Source of the DNA: Verrucomicrobiales bacterium
Lineage (GTDB): Bacteria > Verrucomicrobiota > Verrucomicrobiia > Verrucomicrobiales > DEV007
NCBI GenBank assembly: GCA_016795505.1
Contig: JAEUHH010000062.1
Location: 62,001-126,000, forward strand
Length of the DNA: 64,000 nucleotides
Direction of reading: 5' to 3'
Each line of letters starts with the position of its first letter. Positions within the stretch are counted from its first letter, which is position 1. A program made the position numbers and the translations under genes. The notes under the pieces were generated by a model that did not search any database, was not told the DNA's origin, and saw nothing but the letters and a program-made list of their open reading frames with translations. Positions 15,487 through 24,205 of the stretch are shown piece by piece.

Positions 15487-18069
15487 ATGAGCAACCGATA
15501 CGAAATCCGCGAACAAATCGGCAAAGGAGGCCTGGGTGCCGTCTACAAGGCGTTCGACACCCAACTCCACCGCGAGGTGGCGATGAAGCGGGTCCTCAGC
15601 ACCGAGCACGCAACGCCGGAGGAAGTCCACGCCGCGGCCGACAAGCTCATCGCCGAGGCGAAGACGCTGTCCTCACTGAACCACCCGAACATCGTCACCG
15701 TCTTCGATGTGGGACAGGACGAAAAGGGCGGCTTTGTGGTGATGGAACTGCTGAAGGGCGAGACGCTCGATGAGACCGTGTCCCGCGGCGTGCTGACCCA
15801 GTCGGATTTTATCGAGATCGTCTTCCAGACCATGGAGGCCCTCATCGCCGCCCAGGCGTCGAATGTGCTGCATCGCGACCTGAAGCCCACCAATGTGATG
15901 CTGATCTGGCAGCCGAGCGGGAAATTCCAGACCAAGATCCTCGACTTCGGCCTGGCGAAATTCAGCAAGTCGCCCTCGGTCCAGACCATGGATCAGGAGG
16001 ACGCGGTCATGGGCTCGATCTATTTCATGGCACCGGAGCAGTTCGAGCGCGCCGAGCTGGATGCCCGGACCGATCTTTACCAGATGGGCTGCGTTTACTA
16101 CCACGCGCTCACGGGGATGTATCCCTTCCGCGGGGAGACCGCCCCGCAGGTGATGAATGCCCACCTCCAGCACCGGGTGACGCCGCTGGACAAGCTGCGG
16201 CCCGATCTCTCGCCCTCGATCTGCCAGTGGGTGATGTGGCTGATCAACTGCGACATGGCCAACCGCCCGGCCGATGCCCGTGTCGCACTGGAGCGCTTTC
16301 CGCGGAATCCCGAGCCGCCCGACGCCATCCCGGTCCTGCAGGCCATCCCGGTCGAGGAGTCACCGACCGGAGCCACCACCGGCGTCCAGATCGTGGTGCC
16401 TGCCCGCCCCGCCTCGGCTCCGCCGCGGCTGGTGACCAAAGCCACCACCGGCACGCCGGCCGCGGGCAAGGGTCGCACCGCGTCGAATCCCGTGGCGGCG
16501 AGGGGCGGCGGCGGCAAGACCCACACCGGCGCCATTCCCAAAAAACAGGCCACCGGCGCCGTCAGACGCGGCGCGACGAGCCCGATCGGCGGTGCTGACG
16601 ACGGCACTCCGAACCGCAAACCCCTCTACATCGTGGTCGGCTCCCTGCTGGCTGTCGCCGGCATCGCGGTGGGCCTGATGGCCATGCAGAACGCCCGGGA
16701 AAACGCCGCCCGACAGCGCCTCGCCGCGCTGGCAGCGGAGGAAAGCCCCGCCGGCACGGTCGACGATGTCCAACTCGCCCTCGAGTATCTGGAGTCCAAG
16801 GAGGCCACCGCCGAGGACAAATCCCACGCCGGCGACCTGCTCGGCAAGCTCACCGGCCCGGGCATCGATGCCGCCATCGTCGAGGCATTGTCCACCTCGC
16901 CCACGCCCTACGTGCGGCTCCGGCTCGCCCAGGCAGCCGGGGAGCGGGAACTCGCCAGCGCCACGCCGGCCATGCTCAGCGCCTTCCGTGCCGCGCCGTC
17001 CGACAGTCAGAAAGTCGAGATCCTCAACGCCGTGCGCCGGGTCGCCAGCCGCGAGACCATGCCTGCGCTGCTCGATGCCCTGAAGGGCGAAGTCAGCCCG
17101 CCGAACCGCAGCTTGTTCGAGGATGTCGTGATCGCTGTTTACCGGCGAGCGCCCCGCGACAGTCAGGCCATCGCCGAACTGATGGGCCGGCTCGCCTCCA
17201 CCGCCGATGGCGAGCGCCGCAGCCTCTTCCGCATCCTCGGGGCCATCGGTGGCGACGACGTGATGAAGCGCCTCCAGTCGATTTACGGCAACGATGCCGA
17301 AAAGGCCCTTCGTTACGACGCCGTGAATGCCCTGATGAGCTGGCCCGACCGCGCTGCTTTGCCCCTCGTCGAGCAGATCCTGACCCAGTCTGACGACAAT
17401 GCCTTGAAAATCGCCGCCGGTCGCGCCTATGCCCGGCTGGTCTCGCTGCCGGCGGCCCTGCCGCTCGCCGACAAGGTCGCCGGATGGAAACGCGGCTTTG
17501 AGATCATCGCCCGTCCCCAGGACTCCCGCCGCATGTTCGCCGCCATCGCCGAGCATCCCGCCCCCGAGACCAAGGCCCTGCTGCAGGAGCAGGTCGCCAA
17601 TCCCGCCAATGCCAGCTACGCCAAGCAATACCTCGCCCAGGTCGACAAGGCGCTGGCTTCCGCCCCTGAACTCGCTTCCGGCACCGCCCTGACCGGCTCC
17701 CAGGCCCTCATCGCCGGCGACGACGCCCAGGGCGCCTTTGCGACGCCCGACGGCCTCCTGACGGGCTGGCGCTCGCCCGAGACGTGGTTCGTCTGGCATT
17801 TCAAGCCGAAGGAAGCCGGCAATTACCGCATCGAGATCAGCCAATCCTATCCGCACGAAGGCGACAGTGAGTTCGTCGTCATCCTCGGCGACCAGTCCCT
17901 CCCCGGCAAAGCCACCACCACTGACAGCGGCACCACCTTTGTGCCGCTGGCACTGTCCGGCACCCTGGCTCTGGAGGCCGGTCAGGTGCAGACACTCATC
18001 CTCGCCGCTCGCGGAGTGACCCAGCCGCGCATGATGTCCATCGCCAGCATCAAGCTCACCAAACAGTGA
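15487..18069 (+). CDS. Pkn-type Ser/Thr protein kinase with HEAT repeats
   Basis: 860 residues. The kinase domain (about 1-280) has the Gly-rich loop IGKGGLGAVYKAFD, the Lys of REVAMKRV, the catalytic HRDLKPTNVML, LDFGLAK and MAPEQF. A Pro/Ala-rich linker leads to a single TM at about 379-401 (IVVGSLLAVAGIAVGLMAM). The extracytoplasmic part (about 405-720) is a series of helical HEAT-like repeats, and the last 130 residues form a beta-sandwich (WFVWHFKPKEAGNYRIEIS ... EFVVILGD) resembling carbohydrate-binding modules. This looks like a membrane receptor kinase with an external protein or glycan sensor. The start at 15487 is the Met just before the kinase fold. Confidence 0.9.
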   Translation: MSNRYEIREQIGKGGLGAVYKAFDTQLHREVAMKRVLSTEHATPEEVHAAADKLIAEAKTLSSLNHPNIVTVFDVGQDEKGGFVVMELLKGETLDETVSRGVLTQSDFIEIVFQTMEALIAAQASNVLHRDLKPTNVMLIWQPSGKFQTKILDFGLAKFSKSPSVQTMDQEDAVMGSIYFMAPEQFERAELDARTDLYQMGCVYYHALTGMYPFRGETAPQVMNAHLQHRVTPLDKLRPDLSPSICQWVMWLINCDMANRPADARVALERFPRNPEPPDAIPVLQAIPVEESPTGATTGVQIVVPARPASAPPRLVTKATTGTPAAGKGRTASNPVAARGGGGKTHTGAIPKKQATGAVRRGATSPIGGADDGTPNRKPLYIVVGSLLAVAGIAVGLMAMQNARENAARQRLAALAAEESPAGTVDDVQLALEYLESKEATAEDKSHAGDLLGKLTGPGIDAAIVEALSTSPTPYVRLRLAQAAGERELASATPAMLSAFRAAPSDSQKVEILNAVRRVASRETMPALLDALKGEVSPPNRSLFEDVVIAVYRRAPRDSQAIAELMGRLASTADGERRSLFRILGAIGGDDVMKRLQSIYGNDAEKALRYDAVNALMSWPDRAALPLVEQILTQSDDNALKIAAGRAYARLVSLPAALPLADKVAGWKRGFEIIARPQDSRRMFAAIAEHPAPETKALLQEQVANPANASYAKQYLAQVDKALASAPELASGTALTGSQALIAGDDAQGAFATPDGLLTGWRSPETWFVWHFKPKEAGNYRIEISQSYPHEGDSEFVVILGDQSLPGKATTTDSGTTFVPLALSGTLALEAGQVQTLILAARGVTQPRMMSIASIKLTKQ

Positions 18070-18098
18070 GCCAGCCGGTCCGCTGGACTTGGGGGGAA

Positions 18099-18557
18099 TC
18101 AGCGCCGTCGATTGCGCTCCCACGAGACCACACGGCCTCTTTCGAACTCCACCGTCGCCGCCACGTAGTCGCGGTAGGCCACATCGTAGCCCACCTCGTA
18201 AACCGGCCACGGCCCGCAGTAGCCATAGCCATAGCCGTAGCCCATCCCGATGGATCGCACCGGCACCGACTCGCTGCCCAGATACACCCAGGTTTCCAGG
18301 CTCTTGCCCGAGCGGCTGCCCTGGCGCACCTCATGAGGCTTGCCCCAGGCGAGATAGACCGCGTCCTTCGACATCCCCTCGGTCACCTCACCACGGCGCA
18401 CCAGCTCACGGTGCTTGGACGACAGCGACTCGAACAGGGCCGGGTCCGCCGCGATGCGGCGCTCGGGAGTCGTCACCGTGGCGCACCCCGACAGACCGGC
18501 CAGAGCCAGCGAACACACGGCCAGGCCGATGAATGAGTGAATGGGGCGCGTCTTCAT
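18099..18557 (-). CDS. Lipoprotein, SmpA/OmlA-like
   Basis: 152 residues. A lipoprotein signal peptide ends in the lipobox LSGC (Cys24). The middle holds LVRRGEVTEGMSKDAVYLAWGKPHEV, the G-M-x-x-x-x-V-x-x-x-W-G-x-P pattern of SmpA/OmlA-like (BamE-fold) domains, then ETWVYLG. The C-terminus has a Gly/Tyr run (GMGYGYGYGYCG) and a closing beta strand with ATVEFERGRVVSW. It is probably an envelope lipoprotein. Its ATG (18555-18557, complement) overlaps the ATG at 18556 that could start moaA on the other strand, so one of the two starts is likely wrong. It converges with the Ser/Thr kinase gene. Confidence 0.78.
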   Translation of the reverse strand: MKTRPIHSFIGLAVCSLALAGLSGCATVTTPERRIAADPALFESLSSKHRELVRRGEVTEGMSKDAVYLAWGKPHEVRQGSRSGKSLETWVYLGSESVPVRSIGMGYGYGYGYCGPWPVYEVGYDVAYRDYVAATVEFERGRVVSWERNRRR

Positions 18558-18651
18558 GGATCTTTTCCGCCCGGAGGATACGCCCGTCATTCCCCGCTGT
18601 AAATCCCCCCGGCTTCGTGCTTTCTTTAACACCCCGCCGACCACCCCCATC

Positions 18652-19662
18652 GTGGAAGACCGCTACGGACATCGCATTTCCTACCTCCGCGTCTCGATCA
18701 CCGACCGGTGCAACGAGCGCTGCGCCTATTGCATGCCCGCGGAGGAACAGGAATGGCTGCCACGGGAGGATGTGCTGAGCTATGAGGAAGTCCTGCGCGT
18801 CATCCGCGTCGGTGCCACCCTCGGGATCCGCAAAGTGCGCATCACCGGCGGCGAACCCCTCACCCGGCGCGACGTATTCTGGTTTTTCGAGCAGCTCGGC
18901 CGCATCGAGGGACTCGAGGACATCGGCGTCTCCACCAACGGCACCCTGCTAGCCCGCCCCGCCAACGAGGGCGGCTCCCTCACTGCCGCCGACCTCCTGC
19001 GCCGTGCTAGCGTGCGCACCGCGAACATCTCCCTCGACACCCTCGACCGCGAGACCTACGCCCTCGCCACCGGCCGCGACTACCTGCCCCAGGTGCTGGA
19101 CGGCATCGAGGCCGCCCGCGCCGCCGGCTTCGAGTCGATCAAACTCAACGCCGTCCTGATGCGCGGGCGCAACGAGCACGAGCTGTGGGACCTGATCGAA
19201 TTCGCCCGCGAGCGCGATTTGCTCCTGCGTTTCATCGAGCTCATGCCCGTCAGCACCACCCAGGTGCTCACCGAGGAGAATTTCCTGCCCATCGGCGAGG
19301 CCAGACGGCTCATCGAGTTCCGCTACGGCCCCCTCGAGCCCCGCCGCGACTTCCGCACCAACGGACCCGCCGCCTACTACCGCCTCCCCGGCACCGGGCA
19401 GACCATCGGCTTCATCGGGGCGATGACCGACCTCCATTTCTGCGAGACCTGCAACAAGCTGCGGCTGACCTGCGAGGGTAAACTGCGCCCCTGCCTCGGC
19501 AGCCATCTCGAGTTCGACCTGCGCGCCGTGCTGCGCGATCCCGCGATGACCGACGCCGACGTGGCCCGATTCTTCCGCGAGGTCGTCGACCGCAAGCCCG
19601 AGCAGCACGAATTCCGCGACAATTACCAGCCCAACCGCAAGATGATCGCCATCGGCGGCTGA
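18652..19662 (+). CDS. moaA: GTP 3',8-cyclase MoaA
   Basis: 336 residues from GTG 18652. It is the radical-SAM enzyme of the first step of molybdenum-cofactor synthesis (GTP to 3',8-cyclo-GTP). The SAM cluster motif CNERCAYC supplies C20, C24 and C27, with [12 protein letters not shown] after it. The C-terminal cluster is [18 protein letters not shown], and the chain ends in the conserved GG (MIAIGG). The GTG start matches the usual short leader before [11 protein letters not shown] 18556 is an alternative giving 368 residues, but it would overlap the divergent lipoprotein start. A 51-bp repeat separates it from moaC. Confidence 0.94.
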   Translation: MEDRYGHRISYLRVSITDRCNERCAYCMPAEEQEWLPREDVLSYEEVLRVIRVGATLGIRKVRITGGEPLTRRDVFWFFEQLGRIEGLEDIGVSTNGTLLARPANEGGSLTAADLLRRASVRTANISLDTLDRETYALATGRDYLPQVLDGIEAARAAGFESIKLNAVLMRGRNEHELWDLIEFARERDLLLRFIELMPVSTTQVLTEENFLPIGEARRLIEFRYGPLEPRRDFRTNGPAAYYRLPGTGQTIGFIGAMTDLHFCETCNKLRLTCEGKLRPCLGSHLEFDLRAVLRDPAMTDADVARFFREVVDRKPEQHEFRDNYQPNRKMIAIGG

Positions 19663-19667
19663 GCGGA

Positions 19668-19718
19668 TTTCCGATCGTACCCTGTTTCATCGCCGATCCA
19701 ACCCTGTTTCATCGGAAA
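19668..19718. repeat. 51-bp bipartite repeat, copy 3
   Basis: Intact TTTC and GAAA ends. The modules CGAT-CGT-ACCCTGT-TTC-ATCG and CGAT-CCA-ACCCTGT-TTC-ATCG are in direct orientation. It fills the gap between moaA (stop 19662) and moaC (ATG 19728), so it lies inside the moa operon. Confidence 0.92.
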
Positions 19719-19727
19719 TCAGCCGCC

Positions 19728-20189
19728 ATGTCCGCCCTCACCCATCTCCGCGACGACGGCAGCGCCGCCATGGTCGATGTCTCCGGCAAGCCCGTGGTGC
19801 GCCGCGAGGCCACTGCGCGCGGATTCATCCGGCTCCAAGCCGGGACCATCGCCGCCATCGCCGGGGGTGGCGTGCCGAAAGGTGATGTGCTGGCCGTCGC
19901 GCGGATCGCCGGCATCCAGGCCGCGAAACGGACCGCCGATCTGATCCCTCTGTGCCATCAGCTCCCGCTCACCAAGGTCGCGATCGATTTCGACCCGTGC
20001 GCCGATGGCATCGGCATCGCCTGCACCGTGAAAACCGACGCCCGGACCGGCGTCGAGATGGAGGCCCTGACCGGCGTCAGCATCGCCGCCCTGACGATCT
20101 ACGACATGTGCAAGGCCATTGACTCCACCATGGTCGTCGAGGCCATCACCCTCGTCGAGAAGACCAAGACCGACCTTCCCCAACCATGA
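19728..20189 (+). CDS. moaC: Cyclic pyranopterin monophosphate synthase MoaC
   Basis: 153 residues, full length for the family. Signature segments are [47 protein letters not shown] and [24 protein letters not shown], which carry the active-site Lys, His and Asp residues. It converts MoaA's cyclic GTP product to cPMP. It lies 65 bp downstream of moaA with a 51-bp repeat in between. Its stop overlaps the cupin start by 4 nt, so the two are translationally coupled. Confidence 0.95.
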   Translation: MSALTHLRDDGSAAMVDVSGKPVVRREATARGFIRLQAGTIAAIAGGGVPKGDVLAVARIAGIQAAKRTADLIPLCHQLPLTKVAIDFDPCADGIGIACTVKTDARTGVEMEALTGVSIAALTIYDMCKAIDSTMVVEAITLVEKTKTDLPQP

Positions 20190-20572
20190 ATCCGTCCCCC
20201 GCCGAAGCCCTCGTCGCCACCGCCGACTCCCTGCCCCGCCAGACCGTAGCCGCCGGCACCGGCACCACCATGCAGGTGCTGATCGGCGCCGACCGCGGGC
20301 CGAACTTCGCCATGCGGCGCTTCACCATGGAGCCCGGCGGCGGCATGCCCCGGCACACCAATCTCGTCGAGCACGAGCAATTCGTCCTCCGCGGCCGCGC
20401 CCGCATCAGCATTGGCGACCAGAGCTACGACGTGAAAGCCGGCGACATCGTCTACATCCCCGCCGGCGTCCCCCACGACTACCAGGCCGCCGAGGGCGAC
20501 GAGCCCTTCGAGTTCCTGTGCCTGGTGCCCAATGCGCCGGATAAGATCGAGATCGTCGGCGGAGGGTGCTGA
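20186..20572 (+). CDS. Cupin-domain protein
   Basis: 128 residues, a single small cupin. The metal-binding motifs are [19 protein letters not shown] (motif 1 with H, H and E) and [16 protein letters not shown] (motif 2 with H). It overlaps moaC by 4 nt, which suggests a role tied to molybdenum-cofactor metabolism, but the reaction is unknown. The last 78 bp of this gene are duplicated at 21171-21248 with 3 mismatches, on the far side of the toxin-antitoxin pair. Confidence 0.87.
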   Translation: MNPSPAEALVATADSLPRQTVAAGTGTTMQVLIGADRGPNFAMRRFTMEPGGGMPRHTNLVEHEQFVLRGRARISIGDQSYDVKAGDIVYIPAGVPHDYQAAEGDEPFEFLCLVPNAPDKIEIVGGGC

Positions 20573-20589
20573 GGGAGAAAACTTTGCTC

Positions 20590-20880
20590 TTAGCCACCGG
20601 CATCAAGCCGTTTCGCGATGGATGCGGGATCTTGTCTCAGGTCGAGAATGGCCACGACAGCGATCCGCCGACCATGCACGGCATAGAACAACCCGAGCGG
20701 GGTGTCGCGAATGACCAATCGCCGAACGGGCTCGTCGTATACCGGCCCTGACTTCGGATGCCGTCGCAGCAATTCAATCGCCTGATCGATCGCAAAGTAG
20801 ATCGGGTCGCCGTACCTCTCGAAATGCGATTGAAAATCCGCCTCCGCTGCGGCGGTGAAAAAGTGCTCTTCAATATCCAT
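20590..20880 (-). CDS. RelE/ParE-family toxin
   Basis: 96 residues. The pattern ARF-like N-terminal helix, FAIDQAIELLRRHPKSGPVYDEPVRRLVIRDTP, then GLFYAVHGRRIAVVAILDLRQDP is that of ParE/RelE toxins: the YxVxxxxIxVxAIxxxxRxP core and an Arg-rich strand. Its ATG follows the antitoxin TAG with no gap, giving tight coupling. It would act as an mRNA interferase or gyrase poison; which one cannot be decided. The pair is on the strand opposite to the moa operon and lies inside it. Confidence 0.82.
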   Translation of the reverse strand: MDIEEHFFTAAAEADFQSHFERYGDPIYFAIDQAIELLRRHPKSGPVYDEPVRRLVIRDTPLGLFYAVHGRRIAVVAILDLRQDPASIAKRLDAGG

Positions 20881-21099
20881 CTACGGCTTGCCGAGACGAT
20901 TTTTGATCTCCTCCCAAGTGGAGCCGTTCTCGGGATGGGCGAGGTAGTTCTCCCATCGCTGGCGGATCAACTGCACCTGCGAGTCGCTCTGTGGAACGGC
21001 TGAAAGATCGCCGCTCACCTGATCCCACAATTCACCGGCGAGAAGCCACTTTTCTCTGGGTGACAAATCAATGATTCCAGGGAGTCGTTCGGCGATCAT
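20881..21099 (-). CDS. Addiction-module antitoxin (PF09720-like)
   Basis: 72 residues. An N-terminal helix with DLSPREKWLLAGELWDQV is followed by the VQLIRQRWENYLAHPENGSTWEEIKNRL signature of the short putative addiction module component family, normally encoded just before a RelE/ParE toxin as here. The C-terminal part would mask the toxin. ATG 21099 is preceded by the cupin-tail remnant region, so its promoter must lie between 21100 and about 21170 or beyond. Confidence 0.82.
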   Translation of the reverse strand: MIAERLPGIIDLSPREKWLLAGELWDQVSGDLSAVPQSDSQVQLIRQRWENYLAHPENGSTWEEIKNRLGKP

Positions 21100-21170
21100 A
21101 AGCTAGAGGTTCAACCGGAAACAAATTTCCACTTCTCGCCTGGATGCGCAAGCGCGATCGGGCCGTCCTA

Positions 21171-21248
21171 GGCGACGAGCCCTTCGAGTCCCTGTGCCTG
21201 GTGCCCAACGCGCCGGACAAGATCGAGATCGTCGGCGGAGGGTGCTGA
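21171..21248 (+). pseudogene. Duplicated 3' end of the cupin gene
   Basis: 78 bp identical to 20495-20572 except at 3 positions. Two changes are synonymous and one turns Phe to Ser. It includes the stop codon but no start. This is the relic left by the event that placed the toxin-antitoxin pair between cupin and the next moa-type gene. Confidence 0.85.
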
Positions 21249-21290
21249 ATTGGGGGGCTGGGGAGAGCCGCTCGACGGTTGGGAAGAATC

Positions 21291-21323
21291 TACGTCAAAA
21301 AAACATGCGTCGAAATTGACGTA
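21291..21323. promoter_or_regulatory. TACGTCAA-N17-TTGACGTA inverted repeat
   Basis: Perfect 8-bp arms with a 17-nt A-rich spacer, 93 bp upstream of the ATG at 21417. It could be an operator or an RNA hairpin; the TTGACG half could also serve as a -35 box. Confidence 0.35.
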
Positions 21324-21416
21324 TTTCGCAGAGCACCAACCCAACCCCCCGGCCCGGCGCGCGGTTGACGCCTTCCCCGGCGCGATGTTGACTGGGAGCT
21401 TCCGCATCACGTTCCC

Positions 21417-21914
21417 ATGCACGCTCCCACCTCCTCCCTCACCGTCGGCATCATCACCGTCTCGGACCGCGCCTCGGCCGGGGAATACGAGGACCACGGG
21501 GGACCGGCGCTGCGGGCGGCCTGCGCGGAACGGGGCTGGGAGGTCATCGCCGAGGCGGTGATTCCGGACGATCTGGACCGCATCCAGACCACCATCCGCG
21601 CCTTTTCGGCCCAGGGCTGCGGCCTGATCCTCACCACGGGCGGGACGGGCATCGCGGAGCGCGACGTGACGCCCGAGGCTGTGCGCGGCATCATGCGGGT
21701 GGAGATTCCCGGCTTCGGCGAGACGATGCGGATGCGCTCGCTGGCCATCACGCCGAATGCGATCCTGTCGCGCAGCCTCGCGGCGATCGTGGATCGCTCG
21801 CTGGTCATCGCCCTGCCGGGTAAACCCAGCGGAGCAGTGGAATGCCTCGGCTTTGTGGAAGGCGCCATCCCCCACTCGGTCAAACTGGCGCGAAAGGAGC
21901 CCACCTCATGCTGA
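21417..21914 (+). CDS. MogA/MoaB-family molybdopterin adenylyltransferase
   Basis: 165 residues. The MoCF-binding fold has VGIITVSDRASAGEYEDHGGP at the N-terminus, LILTTGGTGIAERDVTPEAV as the signature loop, and VIALPGKPSGAVECL near the end. It would adenylate molybdopterin (MogA role) or be the MoaB variant; the two are hard to separate by sequence. Context with moaA and moaC supports molybdenum-cofactor synthesis. moaE, moaD and moeA are not in the window. The stop overlaps the following hydrolase start by 7 nt. Confidence 0.92.
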   Translation: MHAPTSSLTVGIITVSDRASAGEYEDHGGPALRAACAERGWEVIAEAVIPDDLDRIQTTIRAFSAQGCGLILTTGGTGIAERDVTPEAVRGIMRVEIPGFGETMRMRSLAITPNAILSRSLAAIVDRSLVIALPGKPSGAVECLGFVEGAIPHSVKLARKEPTSC

Positions 21915-22780
21915 GGGCCGCCCTCGTCGCCGGCTCCGTGGCTGTGGCCCTGCCGGCGGCAGGCCAGGCACCGGATATCGCCTCGGTCCCGGCCGACTTG
22001 AGCGTCCCGGTGGCCGAACAGGGCGCTCCGGCCGCGGGAAAGCGGATGTTTTACCGCCTGCCCGGCGATCCCGAGTCCGTGCCGCCGCTGGTGCTGTATC
22101 TGCCGACCGACTGGGTGCCGGGAAAACGCTTTCCCGTCCTCTGCGAGTACGCCGGCAACGGCCACTACCGGAATGCCTACGGCGACATCAGCACCGGGCG
22201 CCCGGAGGACAGCCGGATCGGTTATGGCCTGTCCGGCGGTCGTGGCTTCATCTGGGTCTGCCTGCCCTTTCTCAACGACGCGGGCGATGCGGTCGCCCTG
22301 ACCTGGTGGGGCGATCCGCCGACCCATCGGCCGGATGCGACGGTGGCTTATGCGAAACGGGCGGTGCCGGCGATCTGCGCGGCATTTTCCGGCGATCCGG
22401 AGCGGGTCATCCTGTGCGGCTTTTCGCGCGGCGCGATCGCCTGCAATGCCATCGGCCTGCACGACGACGCGATCGCGAAGCTGTGGCGCGGCTTTGTCTG
22501 CTACAGCCACTACGACGGAGTGCGGAGCTGGCCCTTCGCGGGATCGGACCGGGCGTCCGCCCTGACGCGGCTGCGCCGACTGGGTAGCCGGCCGCAATTC
22601 CTTTGCCAGGAGGGCACCGGGACGGACGCGACCCGGGCCTACTTGGAAAGTTCGGGCGTCGTCGGTCGCTTCACCTTCCAGGCCACCGGCTTCCGCAATC
22701 ACAACGACGCCTGGCTGCTGCGGCCCTCGCCGACGCGCGACGCAGCGCGGGAATGGCTGAGCCGGGTCAGCAAGCCGTGA
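21908..22780 (+). CDS. Secreted alpha/beta hydrolase
   Basis: 290 residues with a signal peptide (MLRAALVAGSVAVALPAAG). The nucleophile elbow CGFSRGAIACN places Ser in G-x-S-x-G, and a late GFRNHNDAW could supply the His. PLVLYLPTDWVPGKRFPVL resembles poly(3-hydroxybutyrate)-depolymerase/esterase-like proteins. It overlaps the mogA-like gene by 7 nt and is presumably co-transcribed, though no functional link with molybdenum cofactor is apparent. The longer frame from 21842 is rejected because the signal peptide starts at 21908. Confidence 0.75.
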   Translation: MLRAALVAGSVAVALPAAGQAPDIASVPADLSVPVAEQGAPAAGKRMFYRLPGDPESVPPLVLYLPTDWVPGKRFPVLCEYAGNGHYRNAYGDISTGRPEDSRIGYGLSGGRGFIWVCLPFLNDAGDAVALTWWGDPPTHRPDATVAYAKRAVPAICAAFSGDPERVILCGFSRGAIACNAIGLHDDAIAKLWRGFVCYSHYDGVRSWPFAGSDRASALTRLRRLGSRPQFLCQEGTGTDATRAYLESSGVVGRFTFQATGFRNHNDAWLLRPSPTRDAAREWLSRVSKP

Positions 22781-22800
22781 CTTCAGGGGCGGCACCCCGG

Positions 22801-23025
22801 TTATCCTCCCGTCATCGTGCGCCCATGCGCCGAGGTGATCGTCAACAAAGGCACGATGGCGTAGTGCTCTTCGTCATTCTCCTCGTAGAACACGAACAGC
22901 GCGGTCTTCCGGGGAGAGAAGGCGACGAAATCCCGGTGTGGGATCTCAAAAACGCGACCGGCAGCCGTTTCGATCCGAAAGGGTTGATTTGCCTCGATCA
23001 ACTCTTCCAAAAGAGTCTTATCCAT
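22801..23025 (-). CDS. Small conserved protein of unknown function
   Basis: 74 residues: LLEELIEANQPFRIETAAGRVFEIPHRDFVAFSPRKTALFVF and a short C-terminal strand. The pattern PF-x-I-x-T-x-x-G-x-x-(F/Y)-x-(I/V)-(P/D)-H-x-D-F is recurrent in small planctomycete and verrucomicrobial proteins. No function is known. The gene has its own ATG at 23025 and converges with the hydrolase gene. Small size and composition leave some doubt. Confidence 0.62.
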   Translation of the reverse strand: MDKTLLEELIEANQPFRIETAAGRVFEIPHRDFVAFSPRKTALFVFYEENDEEHYAIVPLLTITSAHGRTMTGG

Positions 23026-23093
23026 GTATCAAATTTTCCGTAGGAATCCCGGCCCGTCAACTTCACCCACCCGCGAGCATGACTCCACCGCCG

Positions 23094-24146
23094 TCACTTC
23101 CCGCTCTGAGTGTCGGCCTCGCTGGCTTTGAGATCGCCGACCTGGGGCGGCTGCCAGTTCGCCGGCTGGCCTTTGCGCTGGGCGGCGAGCCAGTTCAGCG
23201 CGGCCAGGTGCACGATTTCATGGCCGCCGTCGAATATGGTAACGCGGGTGTTGTCCTGAACGAGCCGGAAAAGCGGGGGCCGCTTCCCATAGAGCGGGTC
23301 CGGCTCGGGGCGCCCCCGGTCGGTCGGTGGCGTCTGGGTCGCGTAAAAGGCGTCGATGACCCCGTCGGGCAACCGGGCGGACTCCGGCACAACGGCATTC
23401 CAAGCCCTCAGCGAGTGGACGAAAGGCACGCTGCCCTCGCGGCCGTCGCGGATGCCATGGGCGATGTCGAGCGGCACACCGGCGGCCTGCGGCAGCCAAG
23501 TCAGGGGCGAGCGATGCCGGGCATCGGCTAGTCGCTCGGGCGTGGACGTGGGAGGGCCGCCGAGAGCGCCCTCAATGTGGCCGGCGTAGTTCAGGCGATT
23601 GGCCGCGGTCGTTTCGGCATGCCAGGCGGCGACATCGGCGATGCCGCACCAGGCCGAGACGCCGGCCCAGATCTCCGGGGTGCGTCCGGCCAGCAGCAGC
23701 GCGGCATGGCCGCCGCCCGACACGCCGACGGCATAGATGCGGGTCTCATCGACGGGCGCCCGGGCTTTCACCTGGTCGACCGCCGCCCGGATGTCCGCCA
23801 CCATCAGGTCCGAGCCGAGCGCCTGCGGAGTGCGGTTGGGGCCGCGGAAATTCGGATGGATGAATATCCAGCCCTGTTGCTGGCACCAGCGGGCATAGAC
23901 CGCCTCGCCACCCGCCTGCCGGTAATCGCCCGACCAGGTGTGCAGGGCGACGAGGAGCGGCACCTTTTTCCCGCCGGTCTCCGGCGCCCAGTAGAGGGCC
24001 GGCTGCTCCGAGGCATCGGCCGCCACCGGGTAGCGGATCTCGTGGACACCGGGCGGGTAACCGGGCACCTCGGCATCGGCGGCGTGGAGGGATGCGGACA
24101 TCAGCGTGACCAGAGCAGCGAGATGACGGACAGAGCGGGCATTCAT
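23094..24146 (-). CDS. Secreted alpha/beta hydrolase, S9-peptidase-like
   Basis: 350 residues with a signal peptide (about 1-23). KVPLLVALHTWSGDY gives the oxyanion strand, GVSGGGHAALLLAGR the nucleophile Ser (G-x-S-x-G), and DGGHEIVH the catalytic His. GWIFIHPNFRGPNRTPQALGSD is the substrate-side loop of prolyl-oligopeptidase/acetyl-esterase relatives. It is probably a periplasmic esterase or peptidase of unknown substrate. ATG 24146 is supported by the signal peptide. Confidence 0.82.
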   Translation of the reverse strand: MNARSVRHLAALVTLMSASLHAADAEVPGYPPGVHEIRYPVAADASEQPALYWAPETGGKKVPLLVALHTWSGDYRQAGGEAVYARWCQQQGWIFIHPNFRGPNRTPQALGSDLMVADIRAAVDQVKARAPVDETRIYAVGVSGGGHAALLLAGRTPEIWAGVSAWCGIADVAAWHAETTAANRLNYAGHIEGALGGPPTSTPERLADARHRSPLTWLPQAAGVPLDIAHGIRDGREGSVPFVHSLRAWNAVVPESARLPDGVIDAFYATQTPPTDRGRPEPDPLYGKRPPLFRLVQDNTRVTIFDGGHEIVHLAALNWLAAQRKGQPANWQPPQVGDLKASEADTQSGK

Positions 24147-24205
24147 CGCCGATTTTTAGCCCGAGGCGTCGCGGGAAGCCAGATCCCCGATCGCGGCGAG
24201 GAGGC

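Larger units (their letters stand above)
21100..21416. other. Intergenic region between antitoxin and mogA-like gene
   Basis: 317 bp. It contains the 78-bp duplicate of the cupin gene end (21171-21248) and an 8-bp inverted repeat TACGTCAA/TTGACGTA (21291-21298 and 21316-21323) about 94 bp upstream of the mogA/moaB start. No further gene is seen. Confidence 0.6.

Noticed and set aside
18070-18098. Terminator between the convergent kinase and lipoprotein genes
   Set aside because: The 29-bp gap shows no stem-loop with a T tract.
16360-18210. 616-codon minus-strand frame
   Set aside because: Gly-rich shadow of the Ser/Thr kinase gene.
21842-21907. Upstream extension of the secreted hydrolase
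   Set aside because: Overlaps the end of the mogA-like gene; the signal peptide starts at the Met at 21908.
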